From the NCBI GenBank assembly GCA_947172415.1, contig OX359199.1:7517884-7581883 (forward strand): a stretch of DNA of 64,000 nt, in the 5' to 3' direction. Position numbers and translations under genes: made by a program. How positions within the stretch are numbered: position 1 is the stretch's first letter; every line of letters begins with the position of its first letter. This document shows positions 26,701 through 40,612 of this stretch, piece after piece. The DNA is from Chondrosia reniformis (Eukaryota; Porifera; Demospongiae; Chondrillida; Chondrillidae). A model generated the notes under the pieces. The model was not told where the DNA came from and made no database searches. It saw only the letters and a program-made list of their open reading frames with translations.

Positions 26701-28719
26701 TCCACTACAGTTCCATCCAAGTTGACCGGCTGCTTGGCTTTTGGGTTGACGTACTGCATGAAGATCCTCTTGGCTGCAAGCTTGCGCTAAAGGCAAACTG
26801 ACCTCTTGATGCATATACAACTCAAATGGAGTTTACTTCACTCACCTCCTTCAAGTTCATAATACTCTTGTAATCTTCCACATCCAACCAAAACTTTAAG
26901 TTTTCATCACTAAATTCTGACTTAAGAAACTTCTGTATATTGTAATGAGTAGAGAATTGGGTGTGGGAGGGGTGGGCGGTAAAGGTGAAAATGCATTCAA
27001 AGGTACCTGAAAACACTGCACTCCCTGTGGGTCCTCCAGCAGCCTGTCAAAGCACCCCAGCCATCCACCGACCTGCGGTGTGCTGTCATAAGTCTCAGCC
27101 GCTGTAGTGGCTGTCATTATACTGTCCACACTCGACGACAAGGCAGAGTTCTTTGGAGGCAACTTACTCCCAACTGCAAAATGAAGGATGCAGTGTTAGC
27201 AGGTCCTTGCCCACTGATACAGAAACTAATGATATTCATGATGCCCTTGTTTAGATTGTTTATGTACACAAAATCTGGGTAAACATTGACCACTTACCAT
27301 GAATATCATCTTCACCTCTGTAAGCCATCTGTAGGGGAGAGAAGGGTCAAGTGAATGTCAGCAGATCACAGGGACACTATCTACCAGGGAGGCTAGTCAC
27401 TTAGAGACAAGAAGGCAACTCACATCAGACACTTGTAGAATTGGTTCGCTTTCCTCAACTGATTCCTTCTTGTTATCCACGGGACCATCGCCCACCTTCT
27501 TGACATCCTCTGATCCCTCGGTGGGTGGCCGCATGTCCACCAGGTCAGATACCTTCTTCCTGTCAACCAGTGGTGAGTTGTGAGGAGTGGAGTTGCCAGA
27601 TGACAGTGTCGCTCCACTGTCCACCTTACGAACATTGATTCCTCCAATGGATGAGACGGCTCTCAGCGGCTTATGCTCTGACTTTGGTGATGCTAATGGA
27701 CTTCCTGTTGTGGGAGTGTCACTTCTGAAGACCTGGCGGATGTAGTTGACAATGGTATGAGATGTCTTTGCTGCAGTGACTTGAGTTCTCTTCAGAGGAG
27801 AGGTGGGGTGGCCGAGGGTCACCGTGATGTTGCTTTGGGGACGAGGGACTTTGAACACATGACAGTGATTAACAAACTTTTGGGAGCTCTGCCCCACCTG
27901 TGGGTCCACGGCCGTCTCCTGGTGGTGGCGGGTGACTATTCCAAAGTACTCGTCGTTGTCAATGTGCACTCCGCAGTAGTACAGCTCATCTCTGCCGTAG
28001 GTGGCTAGGACCTGGTCCTCCAGGTTGATCAAGGACATCCCCTCGCCAGATATCTGGAGGTAGAGCTCCAGATATCGATCCCTGAAGCTGATCATTCTGC
28101 GAACGCACTCTCTGATAATCTTCAAACTGAGATGGCGCGTGGACCACTTTAGAGGCATCTCCACCGGGCCCAGGTAGTGGATAAACACACGCACCTGCCG
28201 GCACGCGCCGCTGGGGGGGACGTGCGCTGCCTCTCTCTGAGAGAGCTCGGCTCCTCGGACGCTCCCTTGAGGGCGTCCTTGTGATCTTGAACGGAAACTA
28301 CTGTATCGCTTTGGCGTAGACATCTTAGAAGTGTTGTCGCTTCGCGCTTGCGGCGACACTGATGCTTTGAAGTGTATGGAGTCTTTCGCCGACTCGCTAA
28401 CTACTAACCAAACGCTCCTGTTTGGAGAGTTATAAATCAAATTGGCGACTTGCTGGTGGCCAAAATCACAAACTGATTCTCCGTTGACAGAGAGAACAAA
28501 TAGGTTCGACTTGAGTCCAACCTGATCTGCCGGACTGTTTGGGACGACGCTCCCAATCACTGGAGGATTACCGTGCCACAAAGTAAATCCAAAACTTTCC
28601 AATGTTCCGTTTTCGTCTTCTTCACGAATGATTTCAACCGTGCGAGCGTTACACTTCACCTTTTCGATAACACTAGTCACGGATACGTTAGGGTGTTCCC
28701 TATCCATTGACTGGATCAC
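23723..28719 (-). CDS. RGS12: RGS12-type G-protein regulator (PDZ-PTB-RGS-RBD-RBD-GoLoco)
   Basis: Nine minus-strand exons close in phase: 28719-27424, 27328-27298, 27173-27007, 26932-26846, 26786-26640, 26573-26121, 25765-25535, 25472-25046 and 24756-23723, giving about 1290 residues. Order: PDZ (about 26-107), PTB/PID (about 170-300, RVFIHYLGPVEMPL, DELYYCGVHIDNDEYFGIV), RGS (about 480-600, FLKSEFSDENLKFWLDVEDY), two Ras-binding-like domains (about 740-890) and a GoLoco motif (NLFGLINRLQSDVLKEQRSQ) with the Gln-Arg pair. This is the full RGS12 architecture; RGS14 lacks PDZ and PTB. In the family the RGS domain accelerates GTP hydrolysis on Gi/o alpha, GoLoco holds Gi-GDP, and the RBDs bind Ras/Raf. 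The tail is Pro/Ser-rich. Start 28719 or 28707 (both in frame). Confidence 0.93.
24757..25045. repeat. Tandemly amplified intron (58-bp unit, 5 copies) in the RGS12-type gene
   Basis: The intron before the GoLoco exon is five copies of a 58-bp unit. On the coding strand each copy runs from a GTAT donor-like start through ctgtaggggagaaccctctc to a pyrimidine-rich stretch and a CTACAG or CTCCAG end. Each unit therefore looks like a complete short intron joined to the next by about 4 nt. Confidence 0.93.
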
Positions 28720-28804
28720 CTATTATCAACTTTGATCTCGTATATGTCACCACTCATCTAACGATATGGCTTCTTTGGAGAATTGACCGGTGGAACCGCG
28801 TTTT
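28720..28804. promoter_or_regulatory. Divergent promoter interval, RGS12-type gene / HECTD2
   Basis: Only 85 bp separate the two start codons on opposite strands, so promoter and both 5' UTRs must share this interval or extend into the genes. No TATA box was recognised. Confidence 0.6.
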
Positions 28805-32649
<3,845 letters not shown>

Positions 32650-32738
32650 TCGGAAGCTACAGAAGAACAGTTTTTAAATCATTTATTTCGTTAATTTTTT
32701 ACTGTACCAATCGATACCAATTTAATATCGAATTCAAA

Positions 32739-35700
32739 ATGGCGGAGTCAAAACACGATAGAGGTACACATTTCTGCAGTATTCGAATGAATTTGCTTTC
32801 TACATTTCACGTACGTGTTTTTATACAGCCACTGTTCGTCAGCGGCGTCGCGACCTGCTCCATCAGTACTACGGACTGGCAGACGAGGATCAAACTGCGA
32901 GCGGGGGCAAGCCGACAGATATAAACGGCTCGTCCTTTAATGTGGACGTGTTCATGGACCGGCTGCTGCAGGAGAAGGGAATGAAGGACCTACTGGGACT
33001 GCAGAGGGCGCTCGACGAAGAGATCAAACAGTTGGACAATGACATGCAGCATTTGGTGTATGAAAACCATTCCAAGTTTATAACTGCCTCCGACACGATC
33101 CGCAATGTGAGTTATACGCCCTGCAGGTGGAGCTGCGCGGAGACTTAAAGTTTTGTATGTGTTAGATGAAATCCGACTTTCAGAGCATGGAAGATCGCAT
33201 GAAGATTTTGGCTGATAAGATGCACGAGATTACAGTGTCCAGTGACTCCATTAACAGCGCTCTCTCAGGAAGAAAGCAACAGATATCCAAGCTGTCGGGA
33301 GTCCACAACCTGTTAAAGAAGGTACGTCTATGGGCAGCCAATCTCTGAGCTCTACTATCAGCTTGTCCCTCTGAATTGTAGCTGCAGTTCTTGTTTGAGT
33401 TGCCACGACGACTAAAGAAATGCATTGAGATGCAGTCCTATGGGCAGGCTGTTCGGTACTACAGTCGCGCGAGGCACCTCCTTGACCAGTACCAGCACAT
33501 TCAGTCCTTTGAAGGCATCAGAAGTGACTGCAATAAGATAGTCAAAGATCTTTCCGCAACACTGCAGGCCAGATTGCTTAAACCAAAGGTAGAAACTAGC
33601 TATAGCGTGCACACAAATTGGGTAGCCTTACACAGATTGGGTAGCCTGCACACAAATTGGGTAGCCTTACACAGATTGGGTAGCCTGCACACAAATTGGG
33701 TAGCCTTACACAGATTGGGTAGCCTGCACACAGATTGGGTAGCCTTACACAGATTGGGTAGCCTGCACACAGATTGGGTAGCCTTACACAGATTGGGTAG
33801 CCTTACACAGATTGGGTAGCCTGCACACAGATTGGGTAGGCTGCACACAGATTGGGTAGTGTGTGTTCACTCTGGTCTGTGTATGTTGCAGTTGAGTGCT
33901 GAGGATATTGAAGAGACAGTCGAACTGCTGTTGGATTTGAGGGAGCCATATGAAGAACTGTGTCACCACTTCTTGGATAAGTAAGCCCCACCCCCTGGTA
34001 CACTCTGCTGTGATAATTGTCCTGTATTGGTGAATGTGTAGTTTCAAACAGAAAATGAACTGGGAGTTGATGACAGCAGTGGAGGCTGACGGAGTAAGCA
34101 TTCCCAGTCCACCAGCTCTGCTCATCCTCCTCTCTGTCTCTGTGTGTGTGTGTCTGTACAGGGTATCCTCCAATCGGTGAACATGGCCACCAGTGGTTAC
34201 CTTAGCAACATGCAGGGCCTCGTGGCATCATTCCAAAAGCTCTTTATTCAGAAGCAGTTTCAGTTGGAAGATCAAAGTCAGTTGAGTGGGCGGGTGGAGT
34301 CTGCCAAGGCGGAGCTTGCCAGGTTTATTCTCAGTTCATTGAAGGACTATGTGAGCAAAATGGAAGAAAGGTTCCTCTCGGAGGCTGAATGTTTGGACAG
34401 TGCTCAGCTGGTGACAGCTCTTGATAAGGTCTACTGTAAGGTTCAGGCCATTCACTTAACAGTGCCTGGAGCTGATGTGGGCAGGTAGGTAGAGTCTGTT
34501 ACCATGGCAACCTTTCACCTCAATTCCTCTGCCTGTAGTGAGCTGAATAGAGTAATGAAGAATGTCACTAGAGCTCATACTGAATTCCACCTGGAGCACA
34601 TGAAACAGTCATTCACTGGTCTGGGCCATCTGTTACCTATATATACTGACACAGTAATGTGTACTAATATACTGACATAGTAATGTGTACTAATATACTG
34701 ACACAGTAATGTGTACTAATATACTGACACAGTAATGTGTACTAATGTACTGACATAGTAATGTGTACTAATACACTGACATAGTAATGTGTACTAATAT
34801 ACTGACATAGTAATGTATACTAATATACTGACATAGTAATGTGTACTAATGTACTGACATAGTAATGTGTACTAATATACTGACATAGTAATGTGTACTA
34901 ATGTACTGACATAGTAATGTGTACTAATGTACTGACATAGTAATGTGTACTAATATACTGACATAGTAATGTGTACTAATGTACTGACATAGTAATGTGT
35001 ATTAATGTACTGACATAGTAATGTGTATTAATGTACTGACATAGTAATGTGTACTAATGTACTGACATAGTAATGTGTACTAATGTACTGACATAGTAAT
35101 GTGTACTAATACACTGAATGGTTACTGTGTGTAGAGTCGCTGTCGGTGGTGGAGCAGGTGCTGGGGGGATCCCAGCGTCCCGGATCCATTGAGCTGGAGG
35201 TGCACACAAGCAACCTTGTGTCGGCTGTGAAGGGCGGAGTAGAGGGGTCTCTGCAACAGCTGCAGGCCTTCATAGACCCCAGCATCGACTTTGCCAACCA
35301 AACAGACTTTAGAGAAGAGTTCTGCATCGGTCTTGTGAGGATCGGCATTGTCCATCGCTTCCTTCAACATCTCATGTTTACTACTGTTGTAAGTGGTCAC
35401 ATTTATACAGGTTTAATGCAGTAATGATTACATATTAATTCCCTGTTCAGCAATACACAGAGCAGCCCAATAGGGTACCTCCGACACTGCACCTGACGCT
35501 CTCCCGGTTCAGCTACTCCCTGGCCACCAACTCTGCTTGCTATCTGATGTCTTTGGCAGATGAAAAGTTCCCTCCATCTGAGTTTGGTCTCCTGCAGCAC
35601 ACGCCCTCTGAGGGCGTGGTCCAACAGGCCATGAGTGCAGCTCGTGTGAGTTGCTCTTACTTGTATGTTATGTTTTTCCCGTGTTGGTTCATCTGCTCTC

Positions 35701-36582
35701 CCATTCCAGTCTTTGCTGAATGCCTATGTTCAAATGGAAGGCCAGTTACTGTCACAGATGATTCGTAAGAGCATTGAGACCAGGGACTGGATGGCTTCTC
35801 CCGAGCCACGCCATGTGCGAGGGGCCATTAGAAGGGTCGTGGAGGAAGTGAGCATCATTGATAAGCACGTGGACAAGTTGTACGAGGAAGGACAGAAAAA
35901 GGAGATTTCAGGTAAACGAGGATAACCCTTTAATTTAATTCAGCCAGTTTTTAATTTCCTTCTCATTTGAGCAGATAGCAGTCGTCCAACCTACAGTTAC
36001 AACACACGGTCAAGAGGATATCCCTATAGTTATAGCAGGGGGAGGAGTGATGCACCTTACATGTCAACCAACATACAGAAATTGTTTTCAGAAAGGATTG
36101 AAGTATTTGGAGAAATAGAATTTACAAAATTATCAGTTGTCACAGGAATAATTAAAATTGCCCTTAAAGTAAGTTTAACTGTGGGACTATGTCACATGGT
36201 TGTCATGTGTCTGTCACACGACCACAGGCACTCCTGGAGTGTGTAAGGCTGCGTACATTTGGCAAGTTTGGACTGCAGCAAGTTCAAGTAGACTGTCACT
36301 ACCTTCAGATGTACTTATGGACCTATGTATCGGATGAGAGGTGGGCGGGAACTTGTCATGTGATAGTCACATGACACTCTAATTGTCTCATTCCTAGAAT
36401 TGTACGTGAATTTGTTGATGAAGTAATTTCTAGTGCTGTGCATCGTTCAATTAGTTCAGAGTTTATGGAACACAGTGTAAGTTGCATTAAGCTTCACATC
36501 AGTCCACTGATGTACATGTGTGTGTAATTGTATCTCGTTAATCTTCTTGCAGGTTGTGGAAGTTATATGTGAACAGAACTAA
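32739..36582 (+). CDS. VPS51: Vacuolar protein sorting 51 homologue (GARP/EARP tethering complex)
   Basis: Fifteen exons, including 32739-32763, 32829-33106, 33166-33321, 33382-33588, 33892-33980, 34042-34093, 34162-34484, 34539-34618, 35135-35388, 35451-35645, 35710-35911, 35975-36168, 36228-36340, 36398-36476 and 36553-36582. Conserved blocks are [16 protein letters not shown]-type [63 protein letters not shown] and [25 protein letters not shown]51 is the shared subunit of the GARP and EARP complexes that tether endosome-derived vesicles at the trans-Golgi and recycling endosomes. The N-terminal helical part contains the coiled-coil assembly region. Exon 8 uses a weak donor (gtctgg) next to a long minisatellite intron, so that junction is the least certain. 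The start context is caaaATGGCGG. Confidence 0.93.
33604..33860. repeat. Minisatellite (about 39-bp double unit) in VPS51 intron 4
   Basis: Alternating gtagccttacacagattgg and gtagcctgcacacaaattgg units of about 19-20 bp, together a 39-bp period, about six to seven double units. Confidence 0.93.
34636..35118. repeat. 26-bp minisatellite in VPS51 intron 8
   Basis: About 18 copies of a 26-bp unit (tactgacatagtaatgtgta plus ctaatg), with a/g variants at a few fixed positions, filling almost the whole intron. Confidence 0.96.
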
Positions 36583-36613
36583 CAATTGTAATATTTTCAA
36601 TACATGTATAAGG

Positions 36614-36619
36614 AATAAA
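36614..36619 (+). terminator. Polyadenylation signal of VPS51
   Basis: AATAAA lies 32 bp after the VPS51 stop codon and only 27 bp from the stop of the convergent TMEM120 gene, so the two 3' ends probably overlap. Confidence 0.6.
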
Positions 36620-36645
36620 TGATGGGTAAATTAAATTCTACAAAT

Positions 36646-38582
36646 TCATTTTGATTTAACATCTTTAGATCGCTTGGCATAGACTGTCACAAACAGAGTA
36701 TACCCGTTTCCAATGGCAACAGTGGAGAACAATACTGATAACAACAGTACCTACAGAGATAGGTCACATTCCACTCCAACATGAGGTTACATGTAAATAT
36801 GGCTCTACTCACTTGCCAATGCGAACACGGCACAAAGAAGTAGAGATGCAAAAGGCGTAGGGAATTGACCAGTTGATACATCTGTGTACAGATCATGTGA
36901 TGTGAGTGGTACCTGTAGTTGGGTTGTGGAGCAGCACTTACATATACCAGGAGCAGAAAGGGAACTAAAAAGTAGAGTCCACCGACTGCCTTCCTCTCCA
37001 CGCCATCAGCTGTCACAGACATGGGGTGAGCCTGCCCCAGGGCCACCAACTTGTACAATAGACCCTTCTGATAGAGGTACTGAAGGAGCATCACAAAACC
37101 TGGGGGAGGGGGAGGGGTTCTGAGGATGTCATAAGGGGGAGGGGTTCTGATGATGTCATAAGGGGGAGGGGTTTTGATGATGTCATAAGGGGGAGGGGAG
37201 GGGTTTTGATGATGTCATAAGGGGGAGGGGGAGTGGTTCTGAGGATGTCATAAGGGGGAGGGGGAGGGGGAGTGGTTCTGAGGATGTCATAAGGGGGAGG
37301 GGGAGGGGGAGGGGTTCTGAGGATGTCATGAGGGGGAGGGGGAGTGGTTCTGAGGATGTCATGAGGGGGAGGGGGAGGGGTTCTGAGGATGTCATGAGGG
37401 GGAGGGGGAGGGGTTCTGAGGATGTCATGAGGGGGAGGGGGAGGGGGAGGGGTTCTGAGGATGTCATGAGGGGGAGGGGGAGGGGTTCTGAGGATGTCAT
37501 GAGGGGGAGGGGTTCTGAGGATGTCATGAGGGGGAGGGATAATGAATGAACTTACTTAAATAAAAGTAAAACAAAAGAAACTGCAGCTGAAAGGCATTGT
37601 AGCATTCTCCACGAGGCCTATGGGGAATTGAGATGCATTGACCACACACTGCACCACATTAACAACTGGCCTTACCAGGTGAGAAAGACTACAGCGATGA
37701 GTGCTGAGAAGTAGTGGTGGGCAGTCCACCACTTTCGTATCCTGGATCCATTCTGTTGGAGTATATTTTCACGTAAAATTAGTGAAAAGTAGTACCAAGT
37801 TCCTAAAACATTCAGTACTGTTACTGGTAACCTAGAGAGATGGGTGAGTGGGTGAGTGGATGAGTGGATGAGTGGCTGGTGGCTTGGTGAGTGGGTGGAT
37901 AGATCAACATACCTGTATTCAACTAAAAAGATTGAAATAAGGGACAATGTCATAATGATGATTGTCATGTTGCGTTTAAAGTTTTCATATCTGTCTTTAT
38001 AAGCTTTCCTAAACAGCAGCAGCAGCAGGAGTGAGTGAGTGAGTATGCAGCATTCAATCGTATTGTGCAACAGTAAAGTGAACCAACTTTTCTTTGAAAT
38101 CAGAGAGTGTCACATTAATCCTTCCGACCATTGCTCTCAGCATTAGCGGTCTACAGAAGACATTGCAGGTGACGCTCAGCCACTCACGCCCCCACACCCA
38201 CTTACTGGTCCTTTGGCAGGTTGTCCTGCATCATGGAGAGGTCGCGTTTCATCGCGTTCAGATTTGCTTTAGTTTTCTCGCTAATAAGACATTAATCTCT
38301 TAAACGAGAAGGTTAGTAAGATCTATTTGCCGCGTACTCTTTATCAACCGACTGGATCCATTCCTCCAATTTCTTCTTGTGTTGTGAGGTGACAGTCCTG
38401 CATCGCTCCTCCAGCGCTTGAACGCTCTTCTGCTTCACTCGGAGGTCAGCGTAGGTTGCCTGAAATGAAAACGATGCTTTCAGTGAGGTTCCATAAAAAA
38501 TAACTTCACGGCAGACCTGGAGGTCTTTCCAACTGTTATTGAATTCATCCCAATTCTTGGCAGCCATTTTGATGTTTTCCAC
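36646..38582 (-). CDS. TMEM120 family membrane protein
   Basis: Ten minus-strand exons close in phase: 38582-38517, 38459-38338, 38280-38206, 38150-38088, 38008-37913, 37831-37676, 37617-37556, 37099-36942, 36881-36813 and 36750-36646. The N-terminal half is a coiled coil (VKQKSVQALEERC, KKKLEEWIQ). It is followed by AYKDRYENFKRNMTIIIMTL and several membrane helices with the family signatures TWYYFSLILRENILQQNGSR, WWTAHHYFSAL and QYLYQKGLLYKL. TMEM120A/B are six-helix nuclear-envelope/ER proteins tied to fat-cell differentiation, with a coenzyme-A-binding fold; the channel role claimed for TMEM120A is disputed. ATG 38567 (aaaATGGCTGCC) is as likely a start as ATG 38582. The paralogue (A or B) cannot be decided; this is probably the pre-duplication form. 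Confidence 0.92.
37100..37545. repeat. G-rich minisatellite in a TMEM120 intron
   Basis: Units of gggggaggggttctgaggatgtcat with variable numbers of internal gggga repeats, about 14 copies, between the exons at 37617-37556 and 37099-36942. The long reading frames through it on either strand reflect the repeat. Confidence 0.95.
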
Positions 38583-38614
38583 ATTGCAGGGATTTACCCT
38601 TTTAATCTAGGAAG
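38583..38614. promoter_or_regulatory. Ultra-short divergent promoter interval, TMEM120 / MRPL20
   Basis: The two start codons are 32 bp apart (47 bp if TMEM120 starts at 38567). On the plus strand the MRPL20 ATG is directly preceded by cccttttaatctag, which resembles a 3' splice site, so the MRPL20 leader may be spliced and begin inside TMEM120. Confidence 0.5.
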
Positions 38615-39304
38615 ATGGTTCGTAGTGGACCTGCAAAGCGCACAGTCAAGAGAGCAAAGATCTTTGCCATCACAAAAGTGAGACACTTTCGAAAAGATTT
38701 GAAAACGACGGGCAAACTATGATTGCATCTATGCTTGCAGGGATTTCGGGGTCGTGCTAGAAACTGTTATAGCATAGCCGTGCGGGCGGCGCACAAGGCC
38801 ATGCAATATCAGTACGTGGCAAGGCGACTGAAGAAGAGAGATATGAGAAATGTAAGGCAGCCTTAGACATTCATACGTGCACCTTGTCATGTGTGTTTGT
38901 TCGCGTAGCTGTGGATCCAGCGGATTAACTACGGAGTGAGGGAACACGACATGTCGTACGGCAGGTTCATTCACAATATGGTGCGATTAGGAGTGCAACT
39001 GAACAGGAAAGTGCTTTCAGAGCTAGCAATCCACGAGCCAAGAACGTTCAAGGTCTGACCTTGTGAAGCTTAGTCTTTGATCTTTGTAGACCCCACCCTG
39101 GGATGGTGGAGTGATATTTGCAGTTTACATTTTTTATAGTCGTTGGTTGAATTAGCAAAGGAGAGAGAACGTGAAGGCTTGATGGCAGTGTTTGATAGTC
39201 AGGGAGGGAAGATTGTGCAAAGGACTCCCAAAAAGGAAGGAGAAAGACACTCTCTACTAATTGGAAAACAGAAACCTAAAACAATTATCGAGACCGCAGT
39301 GTAA
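38615..39304 (+). CDS. MRPL20: Mitochondrial ribosomal protein L20 (bL20m)
   Basis: Four exons, 38615-38677, 38741-38851, 38909-39052 and 39140-39304, give about 160 residues. The bL20 core is clear: [56 protein letters not shown] and LNRKVLSELAIHEPRTFKSLVELAK. The protein is an early-binding 23S-type rRNA protein of the mitochondrial large subunit. The N-terminus is short and basic (MVRSGPAKRTVKRAK), compatible with a mitochondrial presequence. It shares a tiny upstream interval with TMEM120 and lies 94 bp before the next gene on the same strand. Confidence 0.95.
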
Positions 39305-39398
39305 TTTTATCATTTTAATTGAATAGAAGTGCCTCGTGCAATGAAACTTCAAAGGTTAGCCGCCTCCTTCAGTCTGATGTACCAGACCACCTGTTAAA

Positions 39399-40580
39399 AT
39401 GGTCGAGCGGCGTCCACTGCTTCCTTCAACGGCAGATCTGCTGAAATTAATTTACAATATCTATCCCTTGTCAGATGTCGAGGAGACGAGTGTCCGCGAA
39501 CTGAATAGCTACGAGGATAGAAACTTCTACTTTAAGGGCGTTCTGAGGGAGCAAGGGGAGGAGCGCGTGGAAGAATTTGTTCTGAAAATTACGCAGTCGA
39601 ACGACGTAGCACTCGTAACAGACGTGATTACACTTATAAATGACGTCTCTACTCGTTGCGGTTCCGTCAAGACTCCAACTCCTTTGAAGACGAGAGATGG
39701 TCAGATGTTGTACCCCAGGTTTACGGGGGCAGGCGGTTGCACTCACTGCGTTTGGGTAGTGCGGTACATTCCTGGCACATTGCTGTACAAGGCCAAGCGG
39801 AACACCTCTCCCGAGTGCATGTTCAAGTTGGGCCAGTCTCTGGGTCACGTGAATAAGGCACTCAAGGTACCCGCCCCACCCCGCCCCACCCTCCTGTGAC
39901 TATCCCCCACAGTCATCTTTATAATAATATGTAGCTTTAGGTTTCTAATTGACTGTCCCCTGTAGGAGTGTGGATGTGGAGATGCACTGAAGAGTCGTCG
40001 CTTGGAGAGCTGGAACCTTTCTCACCTGCTCTCCCTCCGACCCCTCCTGGGTGACCTGTCGGTTGGAGACGACATGCTGTCAGTGATCAACAAAGTGTTT
40101 GGCTGGTTTGAGGGTGAAGTTCTCTCTTGTCTTCCGGAGCTGGAGTCAGGACCGCTGCATGCGGACTGCAACGACCATAATATCATCTGTCAAGTGGATG
40201 CAGAAGGAAATGTGGATCTGAACCACTCCTTTGGGATCATTGATTTCAGTGATGCAGTAACGGGGCCTTACATCTTTGATATTGGGATCTCAATGATGTA
40301 TGCTCTGATCAGCACCAACTTTGCTACAGAGCACGTAGCCAAGCTGCTTCAGGGATTCTGTTCCGTGTTCCCGTTGCCCAAGAAGCACATAGGCTTGTTA
40401 TACTATGTCATTCTGGCACGATGTGTACAGTCGTGGGTTAATGCTCAGATCAGCATTAAGAACAATCCGGACAACGAGGAGTACATAAGTTTCCACAGCG
40501 GAGGGGCTAAGAAACTCCTCCTCGAGTGGTCGGATGTGCCCAAAGTGATCATAGATGACATTTTCTATGCAGTTTGTTAA
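39399..40580 (+). CDS. HYKK: Hydroxylysine kinase-like aminoglycoside phosphotransferase-fold protein
   Basis: Two exons, 39399-39866 and 39966-40580 (TAA), give 360 residues, the family length. Visible landmarks: RELNSYEDRNFYFKG and EFVLKI (nucleotide-binding lobe with the lysine), WVVRYIPGTLLYK (hinge), SGPLHADCNDHNII (Brenner-type catalytic loop HxDxxxxN, here H-A-D-C-N-D-H-N) and GIIDFSDAVTGPYIFDI (metal-binding DFSD). HYKK (AGPHD1) phosphorylates 5-hydroxylysine with GTP, in the breakdown of collagen-derived hydroxylysine, a fitting function in an animal rich in collagen-like proteins. All catalytic residues appear intact. Its stop codon is only 18 bp upstream of the ATG of the ARH3 gene, with no polyadenylation signal between. 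Confidence 0.88.
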
Positions 40581-40591
40581 TTATTGAGAAA

Positions 40592-40612
40592 ATGGAAAAT
40601 GGCGACTGTTGA
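40592..40612 (+). promoter_or_regulatory. Overlapping upstream reading frame at the ARH3 start
   Basis: A six-codon frame, ATG at 40592 to TGA at 40612, overlaps the main ATG (40599) in another frame. If transcribed it would be read before the main start. Confidence 0.6.

Noticed and set aside
33600-33848. Frames with LPNLCKATQ or [12 protein letters not shown] repeats
   Set aside because: Intronic minisatellite of VPS51; splicing in phase on both sides excludes it from the product.
37183-37549. Long frames with SEPLPLP or GRGSEDVM repeats
   Set aside because: They run only through the G-rich intronic minisatellite of TMEM120, flanked by good splice sites.
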